Assembly (NCBI RefSeq): GCF_002532045.1
Contig: NZ_NWTG01000011.1
Coordinates: forward strand, 196,001-260,000
Origin: Bradyrhizobium sp. C9
GTDB taxonomy: Bacteria > Pseudomonadota > Alphaproteobacteria > Rhizobiales > Xanthobacteraceae
Direction of reading: 5' to 3'
Length of the DNA stretch: 64,000 nt
Shown in pieces: positions 7,961 to 17,110 of this stretch; within the stretch, counting starts at the first letter, position 1; each line of letters opens with the position of its first letter. A model generated the notes under the pieces. It was not told the DNA's origin and did no database searches. It was given only the letters and a program-made list of their open reading frames with translations. Both the position numbers and the translations under genes were made by a program.

Positions 7961-8959
7961 ATGCCAAACCTGCCCGCGCAAATGACCGTCGTTGCCATCA
8001 GCAAGCCAGGTGGCCCGGAGGTGCTGGTGCCGGAGACCCGTGCAGTGCCGGTGCCGAAGGCCGGCGAAATCCTGGTCAAGGTCGCGGCCGCCGGCGTCAA
8101 TCGCCCCGACGTCGCGCAGCGCTCCGGCTCCTATCCGCCGCCGCCCGGCGCCAGCGACCTGCCCGGCCTCGAGATCGCGGGCGAAGTGGTCGCGCTCGGT
8201 GAAGGCGCAAAGCACAAGATCGGCGACAAGGTGATGTCGCTCGTCGCCGGCGGCGGCTACGCGCAATATTGCATCGCGCAGGACGCGCAGGCGATGACCG
8301 TGCCGCCGCAGCTCACGATGCAGGAAGCCGGCGCGATTCCGGAAACGCTGATGACCGTGTGGCACAACGTGTTCGAGCGCGGCGCGCTCAAGGCCGGCGA
8401 GACGCTGCTGATTCACGGCGGCTCGTCGGGCATCGGCACGATGGCGATCCAGCTTGCCAAGGCGTTCGGCGCCAAAGTGATCGTCACCGTCGGCTCGCAG
8501 GACAAGGCCGATGCCTGCCTCAAGCTCGGCGCCGATCGCGCGGTCAACTACAAGACCGAGGATTTCGTCGAGGCCGTGAAGCAGGCGACCGGCGGCAACG
8601 GCGCCGACGTCATCCTCGACATGGTGGGCGGCGACTATATCGACCGGAACTATGACGCCGCCGCGGTCGAGGGCCGCATCGTCCAGATCGCGTTCCTGTC
8701 GGGAACACCGAAGGCCACGGCCAATTTCGCCAAGCTGATGATCAAGCGGCTGCACCACACCGGCTCGACCCTGCGTCCCCGTAGTAATGCGGACAAGGCG
8801 GCGATGGTCGCGGTGATCGAGGCCAAGGTGCTGCCGCTGCTACGCGAAGGCCGCGTCAAACCGCTGATGGACAGCACATTCCCGCTGGAAAAGGCCGCCG
8901 ATGCGCACCGCCGCATGGAGACCAGCGAACATATTGGCAAAATTGTGTTGGTGGTTTAA
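7961..8959 (+). CDS. NAD(P)H-quinone oxidoreductase, zinc-independent MDR family
   Basis: 332 residues from the ATG at 7961; the frame upstream to 7907 is probably untranslated. N-terminal GroES-like fold with AAGVNRPDVAQRSGSYPPPPGASDLPGLEIAGEVV, the PIG3/TP53I3-type quinone reductase signature, then a Rossmann fold with GGSSGIGTMAIQLAK near residue 152. No catalytic zinc ligands. It probably reduces quinones or unsaturated carbonyls with NADPH. It lies 69 bases after metG on the same strand and could share its transcript, though the two functions are unrelated. Confidence 0.88.
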   Translation: MPNLPAQMTVVAISKPGGPEVLVPETRAVPVPKAGEILVKVAAAGVNRPDVAQRSGSYPPPPGASDLPGLEIAGEVVALGEGAKHKIGDKVMSLVAGGGYAQYCIAQDAQAMTVPPQLTMQEAGAIPETLMTVWHNVFERGALKAGETLLIHGGSSGIGTMAIQLAKAFGAKVIVTVGSQDKADACLKLGADRAVNYKTEDFVEAVKQATGGNGADVILDMVGGDYIDRNYDAAAVEGRIVQIAFLSGTPKATANFAKLMIKRLHHTGSTLRPRSNADKAAMVAVIEAKVLPLLREGRVKPLMDSTFPLEKAADAHRRMETSEHIGKIVLVV

Positions 8960-9079
8960 CTCTCGCAGCGGAAGCAGGGGCGGAAACCCTTTGATTCCCT
9001 TCGCTTTCGTGTCATTTATCGCGCCACCTCCGGGCCGGTCGCCGGGCCCGGGCAGTTTGTCGATCGCGGAGTACTGACA

Positions 9080-11956
9080 TTGCGTCTGATCAGGTGCCTT
9101 GCGCTGCTGGCGCTGGGCCTCATGATGTTTGCCGCTGCGCCTGACGCGTATGCGATCGACGCGGTCAGCGTGCGCAGCGATGCGCCGGCGATCGACCTCA
9201 CCGCGGTTCTCGACCATCAGCGCAGCGAAACCGACCGCATCCAGGTCTCCACTGCGCCTGGAACCGACGGCATCGTGCGCCGCATCGAAGTTCGCGCCCG
9301 CGAAGGCGGCCAGAACTGGGTGGTGTTCGCGCTCGCCAACAACACCGACGACCAGCTCGACCGCCTGATCGTCGCGCCGCACTATCGCATCGTGTCGTCA
9401 GGCCTGTTGTGGCCCGACCTCGGCTTGTCGCGTATCGCGACTATCACGCCGTCGGTCGGCGACCGTCCCGAGCGGCAGGAGAGCCCGACCGCTGACGTCT
9501 TCCGCATCACGCTCGATCCCGGCGCTGTCGTCACCTATGTCGCAGAACTGCGCACCGACAAGCTGCCGCAGCTCTATCTGTGGGAACCCGACGCCTACAA
9601 GGACAAGGTGAACTCGTTCACCCTGTACCAGGGCATCGTGATCGGCATCTCGGGCCTGCTCGCGCTCGTGCTCACGATTTTGTTTGTGGTCAAGGGCAGC
9701 ATCATGTTCCCGGCCGCCGCGGCGCTGGCCTGGGCGGTGCTGGTCTATATCGGCGTCGACTTCGGCTTCTGGGGCAAGGTGCTCGACATGTCGAACAACG
9801 CCGAGCGCGTCTGGCGCGCGGCGGGGGAGGCGATCCTCGCGGCGACATTGCTGGTGTTCCTGTTCGCCTATCTGAATTTGAGTCGCTGGCACGTGCGCTA
9901 CTCGCACATCACGATCGGGTGGCTCGTCTTCCTCGGCTCGCTGGTGGCGCTGGCGCTGTTCGATCCCGCGGTCGCCTCCGGCATCGCGCGCATGTCGCTG
10001 GTGATGATCGCCTTCGCCGGCTTCGCGCTGATCGTCTATCTCTCGACCCACGGCTTCGACCGCGCGGTGCTGTTGATCCCGACCTGGTTCCTGCTGGTGG
10101 TCTGGGTGGTTGCGGCCGGCATGACGGTCGCGGGTTCCGTGACCAACGACATCGTCGGCCCGGCACTGCTCGGCGGCCTCGTGCTGATCGTGATGCTCAT
10201 TGGATTTACGGTGATGCAACACGCTTTCGCCGGCGGCGGCGCAACCACCGGCGTCGTCTCCGATGTCGAGCGCCGCGCATTGGCGCTGACCGGCTCCGGC
10301 GATCTGATCTGGGACTGGGACGTGTCCGCCGACAAGGTGTTCACCAGCCCGGAGACCGAGGCGCTGCTCGGCCTGAAGCGCGGCACGCTGGAAGGCCCGG
10401 CCGCGAAATGGCTCGAGGTGCTGCACCCGCTCGACCAGGACCGCTTCCGCGCCGCACTCGACAGCGTGCTCGACCAGCGCCGCGGCCGCCTGGTGCAGGA
10501 TTTCCGGCTGCGGACGCCGGACGGCCATTTCATGTGGTTCGCGCTGAAGGCGCGGCCGGTGGTCGGCTCCGACGGCGAGGTCTCGCGCGTGGTCGGCACC
10601 CTGACCGACGTCACCGAGTTCAAGAACTCCGAAGAGCGGATGCTGCACGACTCCGTGCACGACAATCTGACCGGGCTGCCGAACCGCCGGCTGTTCATGG
10701 ACCGCCTCGGCGCGGTGGCGAACCTCGCCAAGACCATGCCGAACCTGCGGCCAACCTTGATGGTGATCGATCTCGACCGCTTCAAGCAGGTCAACGATTC
10801 CGTCGGCATCGCGGTCGGCGATTCGATCCTGCTGACGCTGGCGCGCCGCCTCACCCGCATCCTCAAGCCGCAGGACACGCTGGCGCGCATGGCCGGCGAC
10901 CAGTTCGGCCTGATCCTGCTATCCGAGCAGGACCCGGCGCGGATCACCAATTTCGCCGAGACCATCCGCAAGACCATCCGTGCGCCGATCGCGTTCAACG
11001 ACCGCGAGATCTTCCTGACCGCCTCGATCGGCCTTGCGCTGTCCGACCCGGCCGCGCCGCTGACCGACGAGATCATCAAGGATGCCGAGCTTGCGATGTA
11101 TCATTCGAAGCGGATCGGCGGCGACCGCATCGACGTCTACAAGCCGGCGATGCGGGCGCGGAAGACCGACCGCCTGACGCTGGAGAGCGACCTGCGCCGC
11201 GCCATCGAGCGGCAGGAGATCACGATCCTGTACCAACCGATCGTGCGGCTCGAGGATCGCGCGATCGCCGGCTTCGAGGCGCTGGCGCGCTGGGACCATC
11301 CGAAGCTCGGCCGGATGTCGCCGTCGGAGTTCATCAACGTCGCCGAGGAGACCGGCCTGATCGTCGATCTCGGCATGTTCGTGATGGACCAGACCGCGCG
11401 CCAGCTCGCGGTGTGGCAGCGCGCGATGCGCGCCCGCGAGCCGATCTTCGCTTCCGTCAACGTGTCCTCGCGGCAATTGCTGCGCCACGATTTGATCCAC
11501 GACATCCGCACCGTGCTGTCGCGCTCCTCGGTGGCGCGCGGCACGCTGAAGCTGGAGCTGACGGAATCGCTGGTCATGGAGAATCCGGAGCACGCCGCCC
11601 AGATGCTGGCGCGGATCCGCGAGCTCGGCACCGGGCTGTCGCTCGACGATTTCGGCACCGGGCATTCCTCGCTGTCCTATCTGCAGCGCTTCCCGTTCGA
11701 CACCATCAAGATCGACCAGTCCTTCGTCCGCACCACCAGCCGCGGCACCCGCCCGGTGATCCTGAAATCGATCATCGCGCTGGCGCACGACCTCGGCATG
11801 GAAGTGGTGGCGGAGGGCGCCGAGACGGATTCGGATGCCGTCGAGCTCTACCAGCTCGGCTGCGAATACGCGCAGGGCTTCGCCTTCGGCGAGCCGATGG
11901 ACGCCGATGCCGCGACGCGGCTGCTCACCGAGGAACGGCTGGAAGCCGCGAGCTAA
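9080..11956 (+). CDS. Membrane PAS-GGDEF-EAL protein, probable c-di-GMP phosphodiesterase
   Basis: 958 residues, starting at TTG 9080. A signal peptide (cleavage near APDAYA) and a periplasmic domain to about residue 180 precede several membrane helices (about 185-385), then PAS (about 395-510), GGDEF (about 525-685) and EAL (about 700-945). The GGDEF loop reads AGDQF, so cyclase activity is unlikely. The EAL domain keeps EALARW, ELTES, LDDFGTGHSSLSYL, KIDQSFV, AEGAE and QGFAFGEP, so it should hydrolyse c-di-GMP, perhaps with the dead GGDEF as GTP sensor. It forms a c-di-GMP pair with the cyclase gene at 12545. Confidence 0.9.
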   Translation: MRLIRCLALLALGLMMFAAAPDAYAIDAVSVRSDAPAIDLTAVLDHQRSETDRIQVSTAPGTDGIVRRIEVRAREGGQNWVVFALANNTDDQLDRLIVAPHYRIVSSGLLWPDLGLSRIATITPSVGDRPERQESPTADVFRITLDPGAVVTYVAELRTDKLPQLYLWEPDAYKDKVNSFTLYQGIVIGISGLLALVLTILFVVKGSIMFPAAAALAWAVLVYIGVDFGFWGKVLDMSNNAERVWRAAGEAILAATLLVFLFAYLNLSRWHVRYSHITIGWLVFLGSLVALALFDPAVASGIARMSLVMIAFAGFALIVYLSTHGFDRAVLLIPTWFLLVVWVVAAGMTVAGSVTNDIVGPALLGGLVLIVMLIGFTVMQHAFAGGGATTGVVSDVERRALALTGSGDLIWDWDVSADKVFTSPETEALLGLKRGTLEGPAAKWLEVLHPLDQDRFRAALDSVLDQRRGRLVQDFRLRTPDGHFMWFALKARPVVGSDGEVSRVVGTLTDVTEFKNSEERMLHDSVHDNLTGLPNRRLFMDRLGAVANLAKTMPNLRPTLMVIDLDRFKQVNDSVGIAVGDSILLTLARRLTRILKPQDTLARMAGDQFGLILLSEQDPARITNFAETIRKTIRAPIAFNDREIFLTASIGLALSDPAAPLTDEIIKDAELAMYHSKRIGGDRIDVYKPAMRARKTDRLTLESDLRRAIERQEITILYQPIVRLEDRAIAGFEALARWDHPKLGRMSPSEFINVAEETGLIVDLGMFVMDQTARQLAVWQRAMRAREPIFASVNVSSRQLLRHDLIHDIRTVLSRSSVARGTLKLELTESLVMENPEHAAQMLARIRELGTGLSLDDFGTGHSSLSYLQRFPFDTIKIDQSFVRTTSRGTRPVILKSIIALAHDLGMEVVAEGAETDSDAVELYQLGCEYAQGFAFGEPMDADAATRLLTEERLEAAS

Positions 11957-12002
11957 AGTGCGCTGGGATTGGGCTGCACTAGCCATTCCGCACACTCGCA
12001 TC

Positions 12003-12120
12003 GCCTCTCCCGCTTGCGGGGGAGGCCGATACGCGTAGCGTGGCGGGTGGGGGCTTTCTCCACAATGCGACTCGCGGAGAGAGCCCCCACCCCGGCCCCC
12101 CCCCGCAAGCGGGAGAGGGA
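12003..12120. repeat. Dispersed palindromic repeat, second family
   Basis: The ends CTCTCCCGCTTGCGGGGGAG and CCCGCAAGCGGGAGAGG are inverted copies, and the middle carries GGGTGGGGGCT against AGAGCCCCCACCC. Each end is also a small hairpin. A degenerate relative (AGAGCCCCACCCGCAAGCGG) is at 32262-32281. Non-coding, between the EAL gene and the DUF7662-like gene. Confidence 0.8.
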
Positions 12121-12165
12121 GCGCACCTTCTGTGCCGTTACTATCCAACCCCGCCGGATCGCGGC

Positions 12166-12462
12166 TTAGCGCGGCTTCGGCATTCGCTTGAACTTGACGC
12201 TCTTGCCGTCGGCCTGGCGCGTGGCGATGTAGCCGGCATCGAGGCAGGCTTCGCGCTGCGGCATCTTCTCCTGCGGGCTGCGCAGGGTTTCCCACCACGA
12301 CGCCCGGTGCGAGGCGCGCGGCAGTGCCGCATCGATGATCGCCTCGATCTCCTCGAAGGTCAGCACGAATTCGGTCAAATGCTGCTTCTTCAGATAATCC
12401 CGCAGCGCGTCGTAGTCGTTCACAACGTCCTCGATGACAATGAGCAAGGGTTCCGCAACCAC
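12166..12462 (-). CDS. DUF7662-like small protein
   Basis: 98 residues. The pattern DYDALRDYLKKQ, FVLTFEEIEAIIDAALPRASHRASWWETL and a late CLDAGYIATRQADGKSVKFKRM matches my recollection of the DUF7662 family, small proteins that may bind nucleic acid but whose function is not known. No signal peptide or membrane segment. It is convergent with the EAL gene and divergent from the cyclase gene. Good coding evidence from the conserved motif; low functional certainty. Confidence 0.7.
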   Translation of the reverse strand: MVAEPLLIVIEDVVNDYDALRDYLKKQHLTEFVLTFEEIEAIIDAALPRASHRASWWETLRSPQEKMPQREACLDAGYIATRQADGKSVKFKRMPKPR

Positions 12463-12544
12463 CCGTTAACCCATTCGGCGGCCGCTGTCGCCATTTAAGG
12501 CGACAACAAGATTTCCCGTTGCATGACGGCGCTTTGGAGCGGAC

Positions 12545-14038
12545 ATGCCATTTCGACGGGGAAACGACGCAAGGTGGCGCTGGCGGCTATCGGCAAAGCT
12601 GCTGATCGCGGCGTCCGTTGCGACCGTCGTCGGCTTTTCCGCGGTCTGCGCCGGCGTGATGTTCGACATGCGCCGCGGCGAGGAACAGCTGGCCCGCCGG
12701 ACTCTGGAGAATCTGGCGTCAGGCATCGAGGCCGACATCAGCCGCAACGTCGAGCTCTATGACCTGTCGCTGCGCGCGGTCGCCAGCAATCTGGAAATGC
12801 CGGAGATCCGCGGCGTCAGCAAGGAGCTGCGCCAGCTGATCCTGTTCGATCACGCCGCGACCGCAAAGCATTTCGGCGCGATCCAGGTGTTCGACACCAG
12901 GGGCAATCTGACCATCGACGCGGCAAGCCTCGATCCGCAGCCGGAGAACCGCAGCGACGAGGAGTATTTCGCCATCCAGCGCGACCATCCCGACACCGGG
13001 CTGTATGTCAGCCGGCCGATGTTGCATCGCGGGGCCTACGCTATCGTACTGAGCCGGCGCATCACCGGCGAGGACGGCCGCTTTCTCGGCGTCGTGGTCG
13101 GCTCGATCCGCTTCAGCTACTTCCACGATCTGTTCGGGCGGCTGAATCTCACACCGGGCGACACCATCACGGTGCTGCGCAACGACCGCACCATCATCAT
13201 GCGGACGCCGTTCGACCTCGACGTGATCGGCAAGAACCTCGCCGAGCAGCTGGACTGGAGATCCGAGAACCTGAAGGTGGGCGGTGCGTTCTCCGGCAAG
13301 GGCCCGGTCGACGACACGCCGCGGCTCTATGTCAGGCGCAGCAGCAGCGGGCCGCTTTACGTGGTGGTCGGCAAGCCGCTCGAAGCCGTGTTCAATCTGT
13401 GGCGCACCGAAGCGATCCGGATCGGCACGATCATGGCCGTTCTGGTGCTGTTCGTGCTCAGCGCGACCTTGGTGCTCGCCCGCGAGATCGTCCGCCGCGC
13501 CGATGCCGAGGACAAGCTCGAGGAGCTCGCGACCACCGACGCCCTCACCGGCCTGAAGAACCGGCGCAAGTTCGATGCCGAGATCGACCGCGAATGGCGC
13601 CGTGCCGGTCGCTACGGCCAGCCGGTCGCGCTGCTGATGATCGATGCCGATCACTTCAAGGCCTACAACGACACCTTTGGACACCAGGCCGGCGACCAGG
13701 TGCTGGTGGGAATTGCGATCTGCATTTCGGATGCGGTGCGCCGCGCCGGCGATTGCCCGGCGCGCTTCGGCGGCGAGGAATTCGCCGTGCTGCTGCCCAA
13801 CACGACCGCGCTCGAGGCCTTCAACCTGGCGGAGACCATCCGCGGCAAGGTCCAGCAATGGTCCGAGGGCGAGCTGATCACGACGGTGAGCATCGGCGCC
13901 GCCAGCATGCGGCCGCTCGCCGGCCAGCAATGGTCCGACCTGATCGAAGCCGCCGACAAGGCGCTCTACGCCGCCAAGGCCAACGGCCGCAATCAATCGG
14001 TGCTCGCCGCTGTGCCGAAGATCGCGCTGGTGGCGTAG
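12545..14038 (+). CDS. Cache-domain diguanylate cyclase
   Basis: 497 residues. A membrane helix at about 15-38, a periplasmic double-Cache-like sensor (about 40-290; VYDLSLRAV-type and DTGLYVSRPML), a second membrane helix (about 295-318) and a GGDEF domain (about 330-490). The active loop is intact (RFGGEEFAVLLP, near residue 408), and five residues upstream lies an RxxD inhibitory site (RAGD), so it should make c-di-GMP and be product-inhibited. It lies 590 bases after the phosphodiesterase-like gene on the same strand but with an opposing gene between them, so it has its own promoter. Confidence 0.93.
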   Translation: MPFRRGNDARWRWRLSAKLLIAASVATVVGFSAVCAGVMFDMRRGEEQLARRTLENLASGIEADISRNVELYDLSLRAVASNLEMPEIRGVSKELRQLILFDHAATAKHFGAIQVFDTRGNLTIDAASLDPQPENRSDEEYFAIQRDHPDTGLYVSRPMLHRGAYAIVLSRRITGEDGRFLGVVVGSIRFSYFHDLFGRLNLTPGDTITVLRNDRTIIMRTPFDLDVIGKNLAEQLDWRSENLKVGGAFSGKGPVDDTPRLYVRRSSSGPLYVVVGKPLEAVFNLWRTEAIRIGTIMAVLVLFVLSATLVLAREIVRRADAEDKLEELATTDALTGLKNRRKFDAEIDREWRRAGRYGQPVALLMIDADHFKAYNDTFGHQAGDQVLVGIAICISDAVRRAGDCPARFGGEEFAVLLPNTTALEAFNLAETIRGKVQQWSEGELITTVSIGAASMRPLAGQQWSDLIEAADKALYAAKANGRNQSVLAAVPKIALVA

Positions 14039-14097
14039 CGGCCAAAAGATGCCGCGGCTACTCGCAATCGAGTTTCGACACGGAGCTCTCTCCACAT

Positions 14098-14235
14098 CGT
14101 CGTCCCGGCGAAGGCCGGGACCCATAACCACAGGCTTGTGTTGTTGAAGCGAGCCGTGGCCCCAGCGTTGTGCAACAATGAGCATTCGGGGTAATGGGTC
14201 CCCCGTGCGCAATTGTGCACTAGACCGGGACGACG
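14098..14235. repeat. Dispersed palindromic repeat with altered right arm
   Basis: The left arm CGTCGTCCCGGCGAAGGCCG and centre (CATAACCACAGG, GTGGCCCCAGCGT, GAGCATTCGGGGTAATGGGT) match the copy at 1283. In the right arm the usual loop is replaced by a different hairpin, GTGCGCAATTGTGCAC, before the arm resumes with CCGGGACGACG. Non-coding, between the cyclase and helicase genes. Confidence 0.8.
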
Positions 14236-14279
14236 CTGATTTGTTGCAGCATCGCAGCTCAAACGTCACGCACGCCAGT

Positions 14280-16433
14280 TCAGCCCCGCCGCTTCTTCTT
14301 CGGCTTCTTGCCGAACTTCGGCTTCGCCGACGTGTCCGGCCATTGCGTCAGTCCGGTGTGTCCGGCCTTGCCCCGGTGCTTCTTTTTCTTGCCGAACCTC
14401 GGCTCATCGCCGGATGTCGGCCTCGCGCCTTTGCCATCGCGATCGAATCGGGACGGCCCTCTGGATTCCTGTCTTGAAGCATAGTCTTCTCGCGAACCGC
14501 TCGCGCCTTCGCTCGAAAACGCTCTCGTCTCGCGGTCGGGCTTGCCGCGCCGCTTTGCGGCCGCGTGATCGCGCGACTCTTCGCCACGAGGAGCCCTGTA
14601 TCCGCCGTCGTCCTGATCGCGCCAAGAATCTTGTCTGGGCTCGTTCCTGGGCTTACGCGGCGGCTTTTCCACGTGCGCCTCTCGCTGCGGAGCATCCGCC
14701 AGCGGCTCGATGCGGATGGTGTCTTCCTTGTCCGGACGCTTGATCTTGACCGCGAAGGAATCCGCGACCCGCGCGGCGATCTCGAACTCGGTGGTCGTAT
14801 CCGAGATCTTGATGGCGCCGATGTCGTGCTTGTCGATGCCGCCGCGACGGCAGATCATCGGCAACAGCCAGCGGGCTTCGGCATTCTTTCGGCGTCCGAT
14901 CGAAGCGCGGAACCAGACGGTAGCCTCCTCCATGCCGTGACGCGGGGAGACTTTGCCGGCCTTCGATCGTGGCCCGGCAGGACGATCGTCGCGGCGCGAG
15001 GTGCGTTCGCCGCGGCGATCGTCGCGGTCACGGCCCCGGCCCTCGCCGGGATCGAGAATGTCTTCGGGCGCAGGCAGCCGCGCGCGATAGAACCGGGCCA
15101 GCGCCGCAGCAATCGCCTCGGGCGACCGTTCGGCAAGCAAGGCCTGCGCGAGCACCAGATCATCTGATGTCACCTCTTCCGAGAACACCGCGTCGTGCAG
15201 CAGGCGGTCATGGTCGAGCTTGCGGATCTCATCCGCCTGCGGCGCAGAGCCCCACACCACATCGATGCCGGCGTGATCCAGCAGCAATTCGGCACGCCGC
15301 CGCCGGGCCGGCGGCACCAGCAGGATGCTGACGCCCTTGCGGCCAGCCCGGCCGGTGCGGCCCGAGCGATGCTGCATGACCTCGGGGTCTTTCGGCAGAT
15401 CGGCATGAATGACCAGGTCGAGGCTCGGCAGGTCGATGCCGCGCGCCGCGACGTCAGTCGCGACGCAGACCCGGGAGCGTCCGTCGCGCAACGCCTGCAG
15501 CGCCTGGGTGCGCTCGTTCTGGGTCATTTCGCCCGACAGTGCGGCCACCGAGAATCCGCGCTCCAGCAGCGCAGCCTGCAGATGCCTGACGGCTTCTCTT
15601 GTGTTGCAGAACACCAGCGCGCTCGGCGCCTCATGGAAGCGCAGCAGGTTGACGACCGCGTGCTCGACATCGTCGGCGGCCACCCGGATGGCGCGGTACT
15701 CGATATCGGCGTGGCCACCCTCGTCGCCCGCGACCTCGATCCGGAACGCCTGCTGCTGATACTGCTTGGCCAGCGCGACGATGCCGCGCGGGAACGTCGC
15801 CGAGAACAGCAAAGTGCGGCGGGTGTCCGGCGTGGTCTCGAGGATGAATTCCATGTCCTCGCGGAAGCCGAGATTGAGCATCTCATCGGCCTCGTCGAGA
15901 ACGACGACCCGCAATCCCGAAATGTCGAGACGACCGCGCCGCAAATGGTCGCACAGCCGGCCGGGCGTGCCGACCACGATGTGGGCGCCCGCGGCAAGCT
16001 CGCGCTGCTCGCGGCGCGGGTCCATGCCGCCGACGCAGGAGACGACGCGGCCATCGGCATGCTCATAGAGCCATGCGAGCTCGCGCTGAACCTGCAAGGC
16101 GAGCTCGCGGGTCGGCGCGACGATCAGTGCCAGCGGCGCGGCCGCCGGCTCGAACCGCTCGGCGCCGTCGAGCAGGTCCTTTGCCATGGCCAATCCGTAG
16201 GCAACGGTCTTGCCCGAGCCGGTTTGGGCCGAAACGAGCAGGTCACGGCCAATGGCATCGTCCGCGAGCACGGCGAGCTGGACGGGGGTCGGCTGTTCGT
16301 AGTTGCGCTCAGCCAAGGCACGGGCGAGCGGCGAACTTGTGGTCGGAAAGGGCACGAGATGGGAAACCTTGATTGGTCCGGGCGCGGAACGTCGAGCGGG
16401 ACGACCTGAAGCTGCGTACCCGGCAGGCGGCAC
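14280..16433 (-). CDS. DEAD-box RNA helicase with DbpA-type RNA-binding domain
   Basis: 717 residues if the GTG at 16433 is used; a GTG at about 16353 (VPFPTTSS) is an alternative and would remove a proline-rich leader. All DEAD-box motifs are present: TPVQLAVL (Q), AQTGSGKT (I), PTRELALQ (Ia), DEADEML (II), SATF (III) and HRSGRTGRAGRKG (VI). After the helicase core comes a DbpA/CsdA-type RNA-binding domain (about 500-590) and a long charged tail ending KKPKKKRRG. Such proteins act in ribosome assembly and cold adaptation. The extended basic tail is common in alphaproteobacterial members. Confidence 0.9.
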   Translation of the reverse strand: MPPAGYAASGRPARRSAPGPIKVSHLVPFPTTSSPLARALAERNYEQPTPVQLAVLADDAIGRDLLVSAQTGSGKTVAYGLAMAKDLLDGAERFEPAAAPLALIVAPTRELALQVQRELAWLYEHADGRVVSCVGGMDPRREQRELAAGAHIVVGTPGRLCDHLRRGRLDISGLRVVVLDEADEMLNLGFREDMEFILETTPDTRRTLLFSATFPRGIVALAKQYQQQAFRIEVAGDEGGHADIEYRAIRVAADDVEHAVVNLLRFHEAPSALVFCNTREAVRHLQAALLERGFSVAALSGEMTQNERTQALQALRDGRSRVCVATDVAARGIDLPSLDLVIHADLPKDPEVMQHRSGRTGRAGRKGVSILLVPPARRRRAELLLDHAGIDVVWGSAPQADEIRKLDHDRLLHDAVFSEEVTSDDLVLAQALLAERSPEAIAAALARFYRARLPAPEDILDPGEGRGRDRDDRRGERTSRRDDRPAGPRSKAGKVSPRHGMEEATVWFRASIGRRKNAEARWLLPMICRRGGIDKHDIGAIKISDTTTEFEIAARVADSFAVKIKRPDKEDTIRIEPLADAPQREAHVEKPPRKPRNEPRQDSWRDQDDGGYRAPRGEESRDHAAAKRRGKPDRETRAFSSEGASGSREDYASRQESRGPSRFDRDGKGARPTSGDEPRFGKKKKHRGKAGHTGLTQWPDTSAKPKFGKKPKKKRRG

Positions 16434-16513
16434 AGCCGCATGACGATTTGGGGTGCTTTACGCCAAGAACAACCAAACCGCCATGCCCCCGAGGCGGAAA
16501 AGGGTGGCGTAAA

Positions 16514-17110
16514 TCAGGCCGGTTGCCCGATCGGGGCCTGGCTGCCGGCGATCCGGTCCATCAATCCGGACAGCCGCGACGGCGGCGGGCCGGCTGCGGC
16601 AATCAGGCCGCCCGCCCCGCGCAGCGCGCCCGGCACCAGCTCGCAGGCCAGAAGACGGTCGCGCTGATATGGACCGGGCATCCGGAGCGCTCCGGTCTGC
16701 GCCGCTGAGAAGCCGAAGCGGCTGTAATAGGCGGCATCGCCGACCAGGATGACGGCGCCGTGGCCGAGCCGATGCGCCCGCTGCAAGGCTTGCCGCATCA
16801 GCGCGGCGCCGATGCCGAGGCATCGCGCCTCCTCCGCCACCGCGAGCGGGCCGAGCAGCAGGCCGACGTGACCGGTGGCGGTCACGACAGGCCACAGCCG
16901 CAATGTGCCGACCAGGTGGCCGCCACGGCGCGCGACAAACGCGAGGCCGCGCGCAGGCTTGCGGCCCTCGCGCAGCCGCTCCGAGGTCTTGGCCAAGCGG
17001 CCAGGACCGAATGCAGCGTCGAGCAGACCCTCTCGCGCCGCCACGTCCGAACGGCGTTCCTGACGGATCGCAACCGGCTTGTCGTTCGGAGAACCAAATG
17101 AGGACATCAT
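16514..17110 (-). CDS. GNAT-family N-acetyltransferase
   Basis: 198 residues from the ATG at 17110. That start overlaps the stop of the ABC ATPase gene as ATGA, so it is translationally coupled; the upstream frame to 17155 lies inside the neighbour. GNAT features: LLLGPLAVAEEARCLGIGAALMRQAL (acetyl-CoA loop, variant of RGxGxG/A) and VILVGDAAYYSRFGF, the signature of the YhbS-like branch. Substrate unknown. As last gene of the four-gene operon it may acetylate whatever the ligase and transporter handle, but that is only an inference. Confidence 0.85.
   Translation of the reverse strand: MMSSFGSPNDKPVAIRQERRSDVAAREGLLDAAFGPGRLAKTSERLREGRKPARGLAFVARRGGHLVGTLRLWPVVTATGHVGLLLGPLAVAEEARCLGIGAALMRQALQRAHRLGHGAVILVGDAAYYSRFGFSAAQTGALRMPGPYQRDRLLACELVPGALRGAGGLIAAAGPPPSRLSGLMDRIAGSQAPIGQPA

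Noticed and set aside
6737..8758. 673-codon open frame on the minus strand opposite metG and the quinone oxidoreductase
   Set aside because: High-GC antisense shadow; both plus-strand genes have full family motifs, and this frame has none.
9580..11982. 800-codon plus-strand frame overlapping the GGDEF/EAL gene
   Set aside because: Composition (Arg/Gly/Pro-rich low-complexity text) is that of an out-of-frame shadow; the EAL frame is real.
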